64,000 nucleotides of DNA, from positions 42,156 through 106,155 of the forward strand of contig DAQK01000015.1 of the NCBI GenBank assembly GCA_002502855.1, in the 5' to 3' direction. Made by a program: the position numbers and the translations under genes. Below the pieces are notes generated by a model that did no database searches, was not told where the DNA came from, and saw nothing but the letters and a program-made list of their open reading frames with translations. The DNA comes from Methanobacterium sp. UBA279 (lineage in GTDB: Archaea; Methanobacteriota; Methanobacteria; Methanobacteriales; Methanobacteriaceae). Numbering within the stretch: the stretch's first letter is position 1; each line of letters opens with the position of its first letter. This document shows, in pieces, positions 1-9,968 of this stretch.

Positions 1-979
1 GGGCTTCGTCCATGATACTTATATCCAAGTTGGTGGAGAACACTGGAATGAAATGAGTATGTACAATGACCGGTATCCCTCTCACATAGATGGCGTCTTT
101 TTTATTTTCCATGGGAACGATGAGACGGTTTAAGATCATCTCATGGTCATCCCTCTGTCTTCCTAAATCATCTATAAGCAGTATCCCACCGTTTGCCTTT
201 ATTATGGGTGAGGTTTCATACACACCTTTATTGGCATCATAATTGGTTTCTAATTTATTCAAGCTCAATTCAGCACCAGTTATAACAAATGGGGCGTATA
301 TTTTCACCCAACGTGGATCCTGGGGTTGTTCTTCACATTTTCTATGGAAATCCTGATCGTAAAGCTGTATCACCCTACCACTGAACTCTATAAATTTGGG
401 AATTACGAGTGGGGGTAGTAGTTCTGGCATTTTACTTATAATAAATGTTTTACCAGTTCCTGGGGAACCGTAGACAAATATGCCCTTACCAATGGTACAT
501 GACTCCATCATACACTCTTTAGCGTAATTAACTCCCACTATATCCTTAAATGCGTATTCTACCACATTACTGGGGATTTTTATGGGATAACGGTCTTTCA
601 TCTGTAATTCCATTACAGTATAGTAATCTTCATAGGCCACCGGGGCGATTCCGATGTAGGGATTTTCTTCAGTAACACCACGGGCTTTTTCACGGCCTTT
701 CTGGGTTATGGTGAATTGTATACTGGAAAATAGGAACCCTCCACTGGTAGGGGCACAAAAACCTCCTTTTTCCAGGTCATTTAATACTTTTTCCATTATA
801 TCCCAGTGTATCCCGGTAATCTCGTTGATCACGCTGGTTTTAACGGTACCAAAACTAGAGACAATTTTTAAAATCAAATCTTTTATAAAAGATTCAGATA
901 ATTTAAGTTCTTCCAGGGTTCTGGGTTGTTCAAGATATTTAAATAGTTTTTCCATCTTAGGACCGTGATAATAATCCAT
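1..979 (-). CDS. AAA family ATPase with N-terminal winged-helix region (3' end outside window)
   Basis: The coding frame is open from an ATG at 979 to the window edge, so the C-terminus is missing. About 326 residues are visible. Residues 1-110 look like a small helical/winged-helix region. A Walker A (GSPGTGKT, about residues 170-177) and a Walker B-like block (GGILLIDDLGRQR, about 262-274) identify a P-loop ATPase of the AAA class. The DLGRQR stretch followed by a NLD-type sensor resembles ATPases with a pilus or secretion-like context in other prokaryotes, but I cannot assign a substrate. An AGGGG ribosome site lies just upstream of the ATG. The function is unknown beyond ATP-driven remodelling. 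Confidence 0.8.
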   Translation of the reverse strand, partial: MDYYHGPKMEKLFKYLEQPRTLEELKLSESFIKDLILKIVSSFGTVKTSVINEITGIHWDIMEKVLNDLEKGGFCAPTSGGFLFSSIQFTITQKGREKARGVTEENPYIGIAPVAYEDYYTVMELQMKDRYPIKIPSNVVEYAFKDIVGVNYAKECMMESCTIGKGIFVYGSPGTGKTFIISKMPELLPPLVIPKFIEFSGRVIQLYDQDFHRKCEEQPQDPRWVKIYAPFVITGAELSLNKLETNYDANKGVYETSPIIKANGGILLIDDLGRQRDDHEMILNRLIVPMENKKDAIYVRGIPVIVHTHFIPVFSTNLDISIMDEA

Positions 980-1155
980 AATAATACATCCCCTACAATG
1001 TTTAATCTCTTTCAAATTAAATATGTTGTAATATATTATCCCTCTTCATATAAAAACTAGAAACCAGTAAAGATCACTGAGAAATTGATGACCGGTGGTT
1101 TATGTAAAATTTATGGGTGCTTTTTTTAAAAAAATCAGGGTTTACAAAAATGGGG

Positions 1156-1836
1156 TTAAAGTATCTTCTTAATGTCCTGAAGGTTGGGTAGAACTTCCAG
1201 TTCAATATTCCTCTCCTTCAAGAATAACTTTTCCTCTCGACTTAACTCAGAATTAACCAGGATAGCATCCATTCCAATATCAATAGCCCCCAGGATATCT
1301 TCGCTGAATTTATTACCGATCATGATGGAATTTTCGGCATTACATCCCATCCTGTCCAGGGCCTGCTGGAATATTTTCTTATCTGGTTTCTCCGCACCTA
1401 CCTCTTCAGAAGTTATTACTTCATCGAAAAAATGGTACAGACCAAGTCTTATAAGCTTCTCCCATTGTTTAATGGTGATTCCATTGGATATAACCCCTAA
1501 ATGGTAGCCCTGACTTTTCAAGTAGATCAGAGTGGGTATGGTTTCTGGAAACAGTCTTAAAAGAGCGAATTTAACGTTATGGTAGGTTATCATTCCCAGG
1601 GCAATTAATAGAGGTTTTTCCTCACCAAATACCTGTTTGGTCAAAACGTTGAAATGCTTATCATAGTTGGAGCCTTTCTCCTTTATTATCTCCCGGAGTA
1701 ATTTGTAGGCCTCATCTGAGGACAAGGGTAACCCCGCATCTATCATCACGCCAATGGCTGCCTTTCTAGCTAACTTGGCAAAACCAGATGTGTCGTATAA
1801 AGTATCATCAATATCAAAGAAGACAGCTTTGCTCAT
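1156..1836 (-). CDS. HAD-superfamily hydrolase, TIGR02253-like
   Basis: A 226-residue phosphatase-like protein of the haloacid dehalogenase superfamily. Motif I is FFDIDDTLYD near the N-terminus, with nucleophile and acid/base aspartates two apart. Motif II is GVISNG, the motif III lysine is in GAEKPDKK, and motif IV is in GNKFSEDILGA. A longer frame begins at 1887, but the start at 1836 (MSKAVFFDIDD) has an AAAGGGT ribosome site and puts motif I at the usual position. The substrate is not evident. Archaeal relatives are annotated as TIGR02253 HAD hydrolases. It is monocistronic, in the same orientation as polB2. Confidence 0.85.
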   Translation of the reverse strand: MSKAVFFDIDDTLYDTSGFAKLARKAAIGVMIDAGLPLSSDEAYKLLREIIKEKGSNYDKHFNVLTKQVFGEEKPLLIALGMITYHNVKFALLRLFPETIPTLIYLKSQGYHLGVISNGITIKQWEKLIRLGLYHFFDEVITSEEVGAEKPDKKIFQQALDRMGCNAENSIMIGNKFSEDILGAIDIGMDAILVNSELSREEKLFLKERNIELEVLPNLQDIKKIL

Positions 1837-1960
1837 GTATATACCCTTTAGCAGAAATACTATTAAACCTTTTATAAAATTGATCAAAAAAAAATTCTAT
1901 TAGAAAATTCCATTAAAAAAAAATTGTTTATAAAAAGAAATTTTACACGATGCATTTCAC

Positions 1961-2632
1961 CTAAAAAAATGCATCCAGACTGCTCTGTTTTTCTTTATGA
2001 ATAATATCTTCCTTAGGATAACCTACAGCCTCTATAATTCGGGTAACAGCTGGTAAAACCTGATTATCAATGTAGTATGAAGGATCGTATTGGGAGACGT
2101 CGGCGTCTTCCAGGGGAACCGCCCTTTGACTGATGGTGTCTCTCCCCTTTACCACCACGTATCTGATGATGGTACCGGGACCTACTTTCCTGCCCTTCAA
2201 GAGGGCCTTTTTAGCAGCCATCACATGTGGTGCGCTTTGAACGTATTCCTCTGGGTTTTTGGTTAGCTGGGTGTGGATCACCAGGTCTTCCAGGGAGATT
2301 TTCCCATCCTTTATTTCCTGTATAGTATCCTGAACGATTCTCACGGCCTTTTGGGGTGATCCTTCCTCCAGCAAGGCCCTTAATACTTTTTCCTGGGTTT
2401 TTTTAGCTACAGGGGCCCAGTCTCGCCTGACAAGTTCCAGGCCCTTTACCACGATGTTACCGTCCTGTATCAGTGCGTACCGTTTCTTGGTTACGAAGAA
2501 GCCCCTCTGGAAAAAACCCTCAAACTCGAGCTCCATGCCTTCTGGAAGGTTCTGATTAACCTGGAAAATGAAGCTTTGTGCTTTATCTTTGATCTCTAAA
2601 AATCGGCTGTTATCATTCAACCAGTACACCAT
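1961..2632 (-). CDS. polB2: DNA polymerase family B small subunit PolB2
   Basis: This is the C-terminal piece of a split family-B DNA polymerase, as known in Methanothermobacter where PolB1 and PolB2 are separate chains. The 223 residues begin after where polymerase motif C would lie. They carry the FVTKKRYAL motif (about 47-55), which contacts primer-template, and the thumb with [14 protein letters not shown] near the end. The last eight residues, QSSLDAFF, form a canonical PIP box for the sliding clamp. The exonuclease and palm motifs A-C are absent, so it must pair with a PolB1 encoded elsewhere. It overlaps the end of rps8e by 20 nt, which suggests translational coupling. Confidence 0.93.
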   Translation of the reverse strand: MVYWLNDNSRFLEIKDKAQSFIFQVNQNLPEGMELEFEGFFQRGFFVTKKRYALIQDGNIVVKGLELVRRDWAPVAKKTQEKVLRALLEEGSPQKAVRIVQDTIQEIKDGKISLEDLVIHTQLTKNPEEYVQSAPHVMAAKKALLKGRKVGPGTIIRYVVVKGRDTISQRAVPLEDADVSQYDPSYYIDNQVLPAVTRIIEAVGYPKEDIIHKEKQSSLDAFF

Positions 2633-2993
2633 TTATGATGCCGTGTTGACCTGGCCGGGATGTTACCTTTACTTTACCCAGACTGGTTTCCACCACGGCA
2701 CCTTTGTTTATAATGTTCCTTCTTACAAATTGGATGTTGGCCGCATTTTCGATGACGTTTAGAATCTCAGTTACCTGGACCTGGTTGTTTTTAGGGTCCA
2801 CCACGTTTATCTTGTTTTCATTGGTAAGGCGGATCTTTTCATTTCCCCCTTTAGCACGGATCTTCTTGATCTTACGTTCACCAATCTTGGTCTCTGCTGG
2901 GTCCCTTCCAAATTCGATCTTTCTTTTATTTCGATTAGATTTACTCCGTCCGCCGGTGTGTTTTCTCAATGATTTTCCTTGCCATATTGCCAT
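2613..2993 (-). CDS. rps8e: 30S ribosomal protein S8e
   Basis: A 126-residue archaeal/eukaryotic small-subunit protein. The N-terminus is the basic [16 protein letters not shown] block that defines S8e, followed by lysine-rich rRNA-binding sequence and a C-terminal beta region ending in GIINGVLVE. Length matches the family. A GGTGA ribosome site precedes the ATG. It is the first gene of a two-gene unit with polB2, whose start lies inside its last codons. The same pairing occurs in Methanothermobacter. Confidence 0.97.
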   Translation of the reverse strand: MAIWQGKSLRKHTGGRSKSNRNKRKIEFGRDPAETKIGERKIKKIRAKGGNEKIRLTNENKINVVDPKNNQVQVTEILNVIENAANIQFVRRNIINKGAVVETSLGKVKVTSRPGQHGIINGVLVE

Positions 2994-3313
2994 TATTTCA
3001 CCTCAAATAACAAATCTTATAAAAATGAAAGCATTCAATCACTTTTGTTATCTTAAATTAGGTTTCATCTGTATACTTTCATTAGATTAAAACATAGTCA
3101 CATTACAAGTTATTTAATTTTTTGATGGATAAACCTTTACTGATGTTTGTACTGAATATATATAACTATACTTAAATATGTGTAAGATGAAATAAAATTA
3201 GTTATCTAGTAAATCGAAACTATTTTCAATATTAATTATATTTTTATTAAATCAATTGAAAGTTGAAATTTAAGAGATAATAATCTAAATTTTCATGGTA
3301 AGGTGAGATTATA

Positions 3314-4324
3314 ATGAAAATCGGGATGTCACATGGGGCCGGCGGAGAAATCATGCAGGGCCTGATATCAGGAATCATACTGGAAAATATCAAAAATAAA
3401 AGTGTAAACGGTGGAATCGGATTAGAGGAACTGGATGACGGAGCCACCATCCCCCTGGATGAATATGAAATTGTATTAAGCACAGACAGTCATACCATCG
3501 ACCCAATCTTCTTTCCTGGAGGAGATATAGGAAAAATATCCATAGCCGGGACTGTAAACGACGTATCAGTCATGGGCGCTAAGCCACTGGCCATAGCCAG
3601 TGCCATGGTTATCAGTGAAGGATTTTCCAGTGAAGACCTGGAGAAGATAGTGAAATCCATGGATGCAGTGGCTACTGAAGCAGGAGTAGCCATAGTAACC
3701 GGTGATACAAAGGTCATGGAGAAAGATAAACTGGACAAGATAATAATAGCCACCACAGGCATAGGAATCGCCCGAAAAGGAGAAATAAAAAGGGATTCAG
3801 GCTTAAAGGTTGGCGATAAGATAATCCTCACCGGAAGTGTGGGTGACCATGGGATATCCCTCATGTCCTTCCGGGAAGGGTTCGGATTTGATACAGACCT
3901 CAAATCAGACGTCGCCCCCGTATGGGGAATGGTTAAAGCTGCCCTGGAAATTGGGGGTGTCACCGCCATGAAGGACCCTACCAGGGGAGGTATTGCCAAC
4001 GCCCTGAATGAACTGGCCTCTAAATCTGGAGTGGGAATGCTCATCGACGAGGAGAAGATACCATTTAAAAAGGAAGTCAATGCTGCCTCTGAAATGTTGG
4101 GAATAGACCCTTATGAAGTTGCAAATGAGGGAAAGGTAATACTGGGAGTGGAAAAAGAGAAGGCCCCGGAAATTTTAGAGGCCATTCGAAAGACCAAGTA
4201 TGGAAAGGAAGCCCAGATTATTGGTGAGGTCACCGAGGATGAACATGTGATTATGATAACCACTCTCGGGGGTAAAAGGATTCTGGAAGAGCCTATAGCT
4301 GATCCAGTGCCCAGAGTTTGTTAA
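3314..4324 (+). CDS. hypE: hydrogenase expression/formation protein HypE
   Basis: HypE dehydrates a thiocarboxamide on its own C-terminal cysteine to thiocyanate, the CN donor for the NiFe-hydrogenase active site. The 336-residue protein has the PurM/AIRS fold: N-terminal SHGAGG, ATP-binding VLSTDSHTIDPIFFPGGDIGK (about 55-75) and DPTRGGIANALNE (about 222-234). The chain ends in PRVC, the modified cysteine of the family. Methanogens need it for several NiFe hydrogenases. A GGTGAG ribosome site is present. The gene is preceded by about 300 bp of AT-rich DNA that holds no gene but several TATA-like stretches. Confidence 0.96.
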   Translation: MKIGMSHGAGGEIMQGLISGIILENIKNKSVNGGIGLEELDDGATIPLDEYEIVLSTDSHTIDPIFFPGGDIGKISIAGTVNDVSVMGAKPLAIASAMVISEGFSSEDLEKIVKSMDAVATEAGVAIVTGDTKVMEKDKLDKIIIATTGIGIARKGEIKRDSGLKVGDKIILTGSVGDHGISLMSFREGFGFDTDLKSDVAPVWGMVKAALEIGGVTAMKDPTRGGIANALNELASKSGVGMLIDEEKIPFKKEVNAASEMLGIDPYEVANEGKVILGVEKEKAPEILEAIRKTKYGKEAQIIGEVTEDEHVIMITTLGGKRILEEPIADPVPRVC

Positions 4325-4408
4325 ATAATTTAGTTTGGTTCATTAAATACATCTATAAACTTATTTAAACATAAAATAGTATTAACAAATTGAGAAGGAG
4401 AGGATCCC

Positions 4409-4825
4409 ATGCCAGGTTTATGGGGGAAGCGACTTATAGCTTTGATTATCGATGCTTTAATTATCACACTGTTATTATGGGTTATAGTAGCTGTTATTTA
4501 TCCAGTGATTGTATTACTTAATCTACTTGTACTTTTTAATATCTGGGTTCCACTTGCCGCAGTAGTGATCGTGGCCTATTTCACTTACTTTGAAGGTAAA
4601 TACAGTACTACACCAGGAAAGAACGTTATGAAATTAAAAGTCAGGGCAATCAAGGGGGAAATAGGTTATAAAAAGACATTAATACGGAATTTATCCAAGA
4701 TTTTATGGTTCCCACTGGTAGTGGATGTTATAGTGGGCTTCGCCATGGGAAAACCCAGGGAAAGATACTTGGATCGCTTGGCTAAAACAGAAGTGGTTAA
4801 AACAGAGGAAGTGGAAGATCCATAG
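4409..4825 (+). CDS. RDD family membrane protein
   Basis: A 138-residue integral membrane protein. The first segment has RLIALIIDALII, the RDD-family pattern in which the Arg is kept and an Asp sits in the membrane helix. Two hydrophobic helices lie at about 10-32 and 35-57, then YFEGKYSTTPGKNVMKLKV, the conserved TxGK motif of RDD proteins, and a third helix near 105-118. AGGAGAGGATCCC upstream supplies the ribosome site. RDD proteins are linked to ion or osmolyte transport in bacteria, but the role here is unknown. Confidence 0.85.
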   Translation: MPGLWGKRLIALIIDALIITLLLWVIVAVIYPVIVLLNLLVLFNIWVPLAAVVIVAYFTYFEGKYSTTPGKNVMKLKVRAIKGEIGYKKTLIRNLSKILWFPLVVDVIVGFAMGKPRERYLDRLAKTEVVKTEEVEDP

Positions 4826-4847
4826 AAAAATCTGGAACAATCCACCT

Positions 4848-4893
4848 CATCTGATTAAATTTTTTTTAAAAAACTTTGTTTCTTTTTTTTTAT
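4848..4893. terminator. T-rich bidirectional terminator region
   Basis: Runs of T8 and T9 follow the RDD stop codon, separated by AAAAAACTTTG. Archaeal RNA polymerase terminates at oligo-T tracts, so this suits termination of the plus-strand gene. The A-runs could partly serve the convergent remnant. Placement is inferred from composition alone. Confidence 0.45.
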
Positions 4894-5152
4894 TCCACTA
4901 TTCTAACTTCCTGCACTGATGGTTTGGCTATAACTCTGGCAATTATCAGGGTGGCTACCACTGCTATTATGATTATCAAAATAGCGTATATTAACAATCC
5001 TGTAATACCGCTGTCTGCCTGGAAGTACTGGAGTATTATGCCTTAATAGCTTCATTTCAGGTGAGTGCCGCTATTAATCCAAGTGCTGTGGTCATCAAAG
5101 TGGCAATTGTTTGAGATACCTGACCTTTTATATCTTTTACATCCTCCTTCAT
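4890..5152 (-). pseudogene. DUF5654 family membrane protein, broken by stop and frameshift
   Basis: Read on the minus strand from an ATG at 5152 with a GGAGGT ribosome site, the frame starts MKEDVKDIKGQVSQTIATLM and continues through TALGLIAALT, then meets TGA where the family has Trp, followed by NEAIKA. A shift near 5040 is needed to reach the second half (QYFQADSGITGLLIYAIL), a strongly hydrophobic helix and the tail VQEVRIVE. Joined, the pieces make an intact DUF5654-like protein of about 87 residues with two membrane helices. Two independent lesions argue for a real pseudogene. Confidence 0.7.
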
Positions 5153-5336
5153 CAGTTTACCTCCAATCAAACTATATTACTTTTCTGTTAAAACTTATTA
5201 AAGTAAGTTCACCCAATTTTTGCGCTGGATGGTTAGATTTCACTGAATTTGTTTAAAAAAATTAAAATAATAGGTTAATTAATAAAACAAATTGACCATT
5301 AAAATAAAAACAAAAAAAACTCCAACACAGGATACC

Positions 5337-5999
5337 ATGAGAAATCTAAAACATTTTTTTCTAACCAACATGTTCATGGGGGCTTCAACCAAACAGGGCC
5401 ATGAAATTGCCACAAAAAGTAGGAAAATAGTGAAATCCCTGATAGATGATAAAATCAGGCACCTGAAACCGGAAGAGAGATCCATAGTGGAGAGGATAGT
5501 GCACTCCACAGCCGACCCAGAATATGCGGAAATCACCAGGATGAGCCCGGATTTTGTAGATGAAAGCTTAAAATCAATCCAGGCCGGTAAGGACATATTG
5601 ACCGATATAAACATGGTAAAAGTGGGTATAAATAAATATCCCGGTAAGGTCAGGTGCTGCATCAACCATGAAAAGACCCTGGAAATTGCAAAAAGGGAAG
5701 GAATAACCCGGGCAGCAGCCGCCATGCAGGTCGCTGCAGAGGATGGATTCGACGGCATAGTGGCCATAGGAAACTCACCAACCGCCTTGCTCGAAGTCCT
5801 GGAGTTAACCCGGAAGGACCTGATGAAGGTAAAATCAGTAATAGGTGTCCCGGTAGGATTTGTAGGGGCTGCTGAGGCAAAAAAAGCATTGGATGAAACT
5901 GACATCCCTCATCTAATAACCGGGGGGCCTAAAGGCGGGACTCCCGTGGCGGTTGCGGCTGTAAATGCCCTGATCAATCTTGATGAAGCATCGAGATGA
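5337..5999 (+). CDS. cbiC: precorrin-8X (cobalt-precorrin-8) methylmutase
   Basis: CbiC/CobH moves a methyl group from C-11 to C-12 in corrin ring synthesis, giving (cobalt-)hydrogenobyrinate. The protein has GASTKQGHEIATKSRKIV, the catalytic histidine block RIVHSTADPEY, DINMVKVGI, and a C-terminal GVPVGFVGAAEAK ... ITGGPKGGTPVAVAAVNAL that matches the family well. The start is uncertain. ATG at 5337 has a weak AGGA, ATG at 5370 gives the length typical of relatives (MFMGASTK), and a TTG at 5292 is also open. Cobalamin genes cobA and cbiMNQ lie elsewhere in the window. Confidence 0.9.
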   Translation: MRNLKHFFLTNMFMGASTKQGHEIATKSRKIVKSLIDDKIRHLKPEERSIVERIVHSTADPEYAEITRMSPDFVDESLKSIQAGKDILTDINMVKVGINKYPGKVRCCINHEKTLEIAKREGITRAAAAMQVAAEDGFDGIVAIGNSPTALLEVLELTRKDLMKVKSVIGVPVGFVGAAEAKKALDETDIPHLITGGPKGGTPVAVAAVNALINLDEASR

Positions 6000-6094
6000 C
6001 TTGTTTTATTTAAAGAGGAGATTTCATTGATTGATTTAAAATAGGGATTTATAAGGATGATTAAGAATTCTATGGATTTAAAGGAGAATACACC

Positions 6095-7348
6095 ATGAAA
6101 TCAGAAGATCTATTTAACGAAGCTAAAAAATATCTACCTGGAGGGGTTGATTCCCCTGTAAGGGCCTTCAAACCCTACCCTTTCTTTGCTGAATGTGCTT
6201 CCGGCTCACATCTAAAGGACGTGGATGGTAAAGATTATATAGATTATTGTTTGGCCTACGGTCCCCTGGTTCTAGGACATTCCCACCCAGACATAATTAA
6301 AGCAGTGAAAAAACAGCTTGAACTGGGTACAGCCTACGGTGTGCCCACTCAGAATGAGATAGAATTAGCTAAGTTGGTTACTGGGTGGGTGCCCTGTGCC
6401 GACATGGTGAGATTTGTAAATTCAGGTACAGAGGCCACCATGAGCGCTATAAGACTCGCGAGAGCCGTAACCGGCAGGAAGAAGATCGTTAAATTTGAAG
6501 GATCCTACCACGGAGCTCACGATTACGTGCTGGTGAAATCCGGATCAGGGGCCATGGGGTTGCCTGATTCACCAGGAGTACCCGAGGAAACCACTAAAAA
6601 TACCGTACTGATTCCATTTAATGATACTGAGGCAGTGGAGGATTTAATCCGAGAAGAAGGGGAGGAGATAGCTACCATCATCGTTGAACCGGTGATGGGT
6701 AACGTGGGCTGCATCCCACCAAGAGAGGGTTACCTTGAATTTTTACGCCAGATCACCAGTGAAAACGGCATCATACTCATCTTCGACGAGGTGATAACTG
6801 GTTTTAGACTGGCAGAGGGAGGTGCACAGGAATATTACGGTGTAACACCCGATCTGGTAACTTTTGGGAAAATATTAGGTGGTGGGTTCCCTATAGGGGC
6901 AATATCTGGAAAACGAGAGTACATGGAGAAAGTAGCCCCACAGGGGGATGTTTACCAGGCAGGTACCTTTAATGGAAATCCTATATCAATCACAGCCGGT
7001 CTCACCACACTGAAACTTCTCGATAAAAACTTCTACACCCAGCTGGAGAAGAAAGGCCAGTACCTGCGAAAGGGTATTGGAGATATTTTAGAAGAACAGG
7101 ATTTAAATTATAAAGTCGCTGGACTAAGCTCCATGTTTCAGATATACTTCACTGGTAAGGATGTGCACGATTACCAGGATGCAAAAACAGCCGATACTCA
7201 GAAGTTCGACAAATATTTCCATAAACTCCTGGAAAAAGGGGTGTTTATTCCCCCATCCCAGTTTGAATGCTGCTTTATTTCCTTAAAACACTCTGAAGAT
7301 GACTTAGAACATACCTTAGAGGCTGTTGGAGAAGCACTGAAGGGATAA
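6095..7348 (+). CDS. hemL: glutamate-1-semialdehyde 2,1-aminomutase
   Basis: HemL converts glutamate-1-semialdehyde to 5-aminolevulinate, the entry to haem, F430 and cobamide synthesis by the C5 route. The 417-residue PLP enzyme begins with the typical [15 protein letters not shown]. It has [16 protein letters not shown] for phosphate binding, [11 protein letters not shown] for the PLP-ring aspartate, and the Schiff-base lysine in [14 protein letters not shown] (about 255-268). Length is standard. A GGAG site precedes the ATG. It stands downstream of cbiC in the same direction, about 95 bp apart. Confidence 0.97.
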   Translation: MKSEDLFNEAKKYLPGGVDSPVRAFKPYPFFAECASGSHLKDVDGKDYIDYCLAYGPLVLGHSHPDIIKAVKKQLELGTAYGVPTQNEIELAKLVTGWVPCADMVRFVNSGTEATMSAIRLARAVTGRKKIVKFEGSYHGAHDYVLVKSGSGAMGLPDSPGVPEETTKNTVLIPFNDTEAVEDLIREEGEEIATIIVEPVMGNVGCIPPREGYLEFLRQITSENGIILIFDEVITGFRLAEGGAQEYYGVTPDLVTFGKILGGGFPIGAISGKREYMEKVAPQGDVYQAGTFNGNPISITAGLTTLKLLDKNFYTQLEKKGQYLRKGIGDILEEQDLNYKVAGLSSMFQIYFTGKDVHDYQDAKTADTQKFDKYFHKLLEKGVFIPPSQFECCFISLKHSEDDLEHTLEAVGEALKG

Positions 7349-7417
7349 ATTTACCAAACTCCTTTTTTAAATTAATCTATTAAATTCCTTTTTTAAATCA
7401 ATCAATGGAATCCCCTT

Positions 7418-7996
7418 TTAAATAAATAAAAACAGTAAAACCACCACTACAACGATAACTACCAGAATAATAAATAAGGGAGTTTTTAAAAAACCAGTAA
7501 ATGTAAGTTTCTCACTCTCATATGCCTTGGTCCGCTGTTCTCTTACGATGGACATCAACCTATCTTCATTATCTGAGATATCATCTAGGAGTCTTTTCTG
7601 ATTTTTGATATCAGCCTGTAGATTTCTTTCGTTTAAAACATCCCATACTGTCCATCTTTCCTCTTTGATCTCGTTGAGCAGTTCTTCCTGGATATGTATA
7701 TGGTTGGAAAGATTTTTAATTATGGCCTTTCTTTTTGCTGATTTACTCTTAAGCAAGGTCAGTAACTGTTCTATTTCTTCTGTATCATTCAATTCATCAA
7801 ACCCGGAATAATGATCAGAAGATTGGGTAGGTAGACTTTCAATGAATTCTAACTCCCATCCACATTCACATGAGACAAAATCATCTTTACTCTCACCATC
7901 CTGAAGACGGTAGTAACCCTGACATTTTCTACAATATAGATACCCATTAGATTCAAGTGGGAGTTGTTGTTTGGTAGCATCTTTAGGTGTGGTCAT
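7418..7996 (-). CDS. zinc-ribbon, coiled-coil, tail-anchored membrane protein
   Basis: A 192-residue protein of no assigned function. Residues 20-52 form a zinc ribbon: YLYCRKCQGYYRLQDGES then SCECGW. Residues 70-160 are charged and helical, rich in E, K, N and L, and probably coiled coil. The last 20 residues are almost pure Ile, Val, Leu and Phe, a single C-terminal membrane anchor, so the bulk would sit in the cytoplasm. A fragment of a related ribbon occurs at 50363. Methanobacteriales carry several proteins with this YYxLQxGES ribbon. Confidence 0.75.
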   Translation of the reverse strand: MTTPKDATKQQLPLESNGYLYCRKCQGYYRLQDGESKDDFVSCECGWELEFIESLPTQSSDHYSGFDELNDTEEIEQLLTLLKSKSAKRKAIIKNLSNHIHIQEELLNEIKEERWTVWDVLNERNLQADIKNQKRLLDDISDNEDRLMSIVREQRTKAYESEKLTFTGFLKTPLFIILVVIVVVVVLLFLFI

Positions 7997-8130
7997 TTTA
8001 CAAACCTTATATATCGTTGTTAATGATTAGTAACTTATTGCCTATATATATTATCTTTTTTTATTAGGTAAAATCATATATTAATAGAGATCAAACTTGG
8101 CCCGGTTAAAAAGTTATTGAAGGGTATTAA

Positions 8131-8838
8131 ATGACGATAATTGCTGGTGTGGGGGGAAATAAAAATATAATAACCGCCTCACAGAGGGTGGATTTTCCTG
8201 TGCAACTGGTGGATTCTCCAGAAGAATTTATAGAGTCCATAATAGGTAATAAAGCTCAGGCCTATGTAAGGGGGTCCCTGGGTGCTTCCCAGATTATGGC
8301 TGGACTGAGAAACAGGTATAAGGAATTCTATCGTGCGTCTTTTATAGAAATTAAGGGGCATAAATTTTTCCTGGCACCGGTGGGCATCGATGAAGGGGAC
8401 CATCTGGAACAGAAACTGCAGATAATAGAGCTCGGGGCACGATTCCTGGAAAAAATTAATATTAAACCTAAAATAGCCATACTTTCCGGTGGCAGAGTCC
8501 AGGATCTTGGAAGAAGCCAGAAGATCGATAAATCCATTGCAGAGGGAGAGTTGTTAACAGAGATCACAAGGAATAAATATCCAGTTAAACATCATCATAT
8601 ATTGATCGAAGAAGCAATTCGTGATAATTCAAATTTTATACTGGCACCAGATGGTATCACTGGGAATTTAATATTCAGATCCCTTGTTTTATCAGGATGT
8701 GGAGAAAGCCATGGCGCTGTAACCCTGGGAATGGACGTGATATTAATCGATACTTCACGATCCCTCACAGTGGAAGGTTATACCCGGGCGTTGAAATTCG
8801 CCAAATACCTGATGGATTCAAAGATTAATAAACCTTAG
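8131..8838 (+). CDS. mtxX: methanogenesis marker protein 4 (MtxX)
   Basis: A 235-residue protein of the MtxX family, found in methanogens and related to the phosphate acetyl/butyryl-transferase fold. Visible features are [36 protein letters not shown], and [19 protein letters not shown], the loop-rich blocks that define this group, with [20 protein letters not shown] near the end. The biochemical role is not established. It was named because it is linked to methyltransferase genes in Methanosarcina. The ATG follows GAAGGGTATTAA. The gene is preceded by about 130 bp of AT-rich promoter-like DNA. Confidence 0.88.
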   Translation: MTIIAGVGGNKNIITASQRVDFPVQLVDSPEEFIESIIGNKAQAYVRGSLGASQIMAGLRNRYKEFYRASFIEIKGHKFFLAPVGIDEGDHLEQKLQIIELGARFLEKINIKPKIAILSGGRVQDLGRSQKIDKSIAEGELLTEITRNKYPVKHHHILIEEAIRDNSNFILAPDGITGNLIFRSLVLSGCGESHGAVTLGMDVILIDTSRSLTVEGYTRALKFAKYLMDSKINKP

Positions 8839-9009
8839 AAATAAAATTTAACGATTATTTGGAATGGAAGTAAGATTAAAAAGAAAAAAAGCGCTGATTT
8901 AAATAAATAATAAGTCAACAGGCATCTTTTTTTTATATCCGGTTATGATAGTTTATTTTTTATAGGATCACTTATAAATCTAAATATACTAAGATACTGG
9001 GGAGTAACA

Positions 9010-9777
9010 ATGTCACTTTTAAAACCACTATATACAGTATACGAATGGTACATCTCTCGAAATCTCCGTACAGAAAACATGCCCAGACACGTAGCCCTAA
9101 TAATGGACGGTAACAGAAGATACTCCAAAATACAGGGCGATATGGATTCAATTGAAGGTCACAAACGCGGAGTGGACACCCTGGAAAAGGTGCTGGACTG
9201 GTGTATTGATTTAGGGATAGAGATAGTCACCGTCTACGCATTTTCCATAGAAAACTTTAAAAGACCACCAGAGGAAGTAAAGGGGTTAATGGAATTATTC
9301 AAGTACAACTTCGAGTCCATAGCCCAAAATAAAAGGATCCATAAAAACGAAGTAAAGCTAAAGGCGGTGGGTAAACTGGGACTCTTACCGGAAGATGTAA
9401 GAGAAGCCATAAGAGTCGCCGAAGAATCCACCAGCAAATACAATAAAAGACAGGTAAATATTGCCATAGGCTATGACGGACGTTTAGAAATAGTCGATGC
9501 CATGCAGAAAATAGCAGATCAGGTTAAAGATGGTAAACTCGACCCAGAGGATATAGATGAAAAGGTTATAAATGAAAACCTGTACACGGCTGGACTGGTG
9601 GACCCCAACCTGATCATAAGGACCAGTGGCGAAGAAAGACTCAGCGGATTCTTACTCTGGCAATCATCCTACAGTGAACTCTATTTCTGTGACAGTTTAT
9701 GGCCACAACTCAGGAAAGTAGATTTCCTAAGGGCTTTAAGAGATTACCAACAGAGGGAAAGAAGGTTTGGGGTATAA
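9010..9777 (+). CDS. uppS: cis-prenyltransferase (undecaprenyl diphosphate synthase family)
   Basis: The enzyme chains isopentenyl diphosphate units in cis. In archaea it makes the dolichyl-type carrier used for glycan, and probably pseudomurein, assembly. The 255-residue protein has [12 protein letters not shown] with the catalytic Asp (about 29-40), [13 protein letters not shown], and the C-terminal [20 protein letters not shown] block. The start ATG has GGGGAG upstream. It lies beside tatD, an arrangement also seen in other Methanobacteriales. Confidence 0.95.
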   Translation: MSLLKPLYTVYEWYISRNLRTENMPRHVALIMDGNRRYSKIQGDMDSIEGHKRGVDTLEKVLDWCIDLGIEIVTVYAFSIENFKRPPEEVKGLMELFKYNFESIAQNKRIHKNEVKLKAVGKLGLLPEDVREAIRVAEESTSKYNKRQVNIAIGYDGRLEIVDAMQKIADQVKDGKLDPEDIDEKVINENLYTAGLVDPNLIIRTSGEERLSGFLLWQSSYSELYFCDSLWPQLRKVDFLRALRDYQQRERRFGV

Positions 9778-9968
9778 TAATTAGGAGTTGTAAATTTTTT
9801 ATTTTCATAAGGTGAGTTAATTATTAGATACAGATAGAACTTCTTTATTTTCATTAAGGGAGGTTTAGAATTCAGATAGGAATAGTATTTTTTATTTTGC
9901 ATTCAGACTGGGGGTAAAAAATTTAATACATGAATTTTTTCATATCAAATAATCGGGAGTTTTGGAAA

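Noticed and set aside
3490..4080. Long open frame opposite hypE
   Set aside because: It is the antisense shadow of a clear hypE gene and has a low-complexity Ser/Pro composition typical of such shadows.
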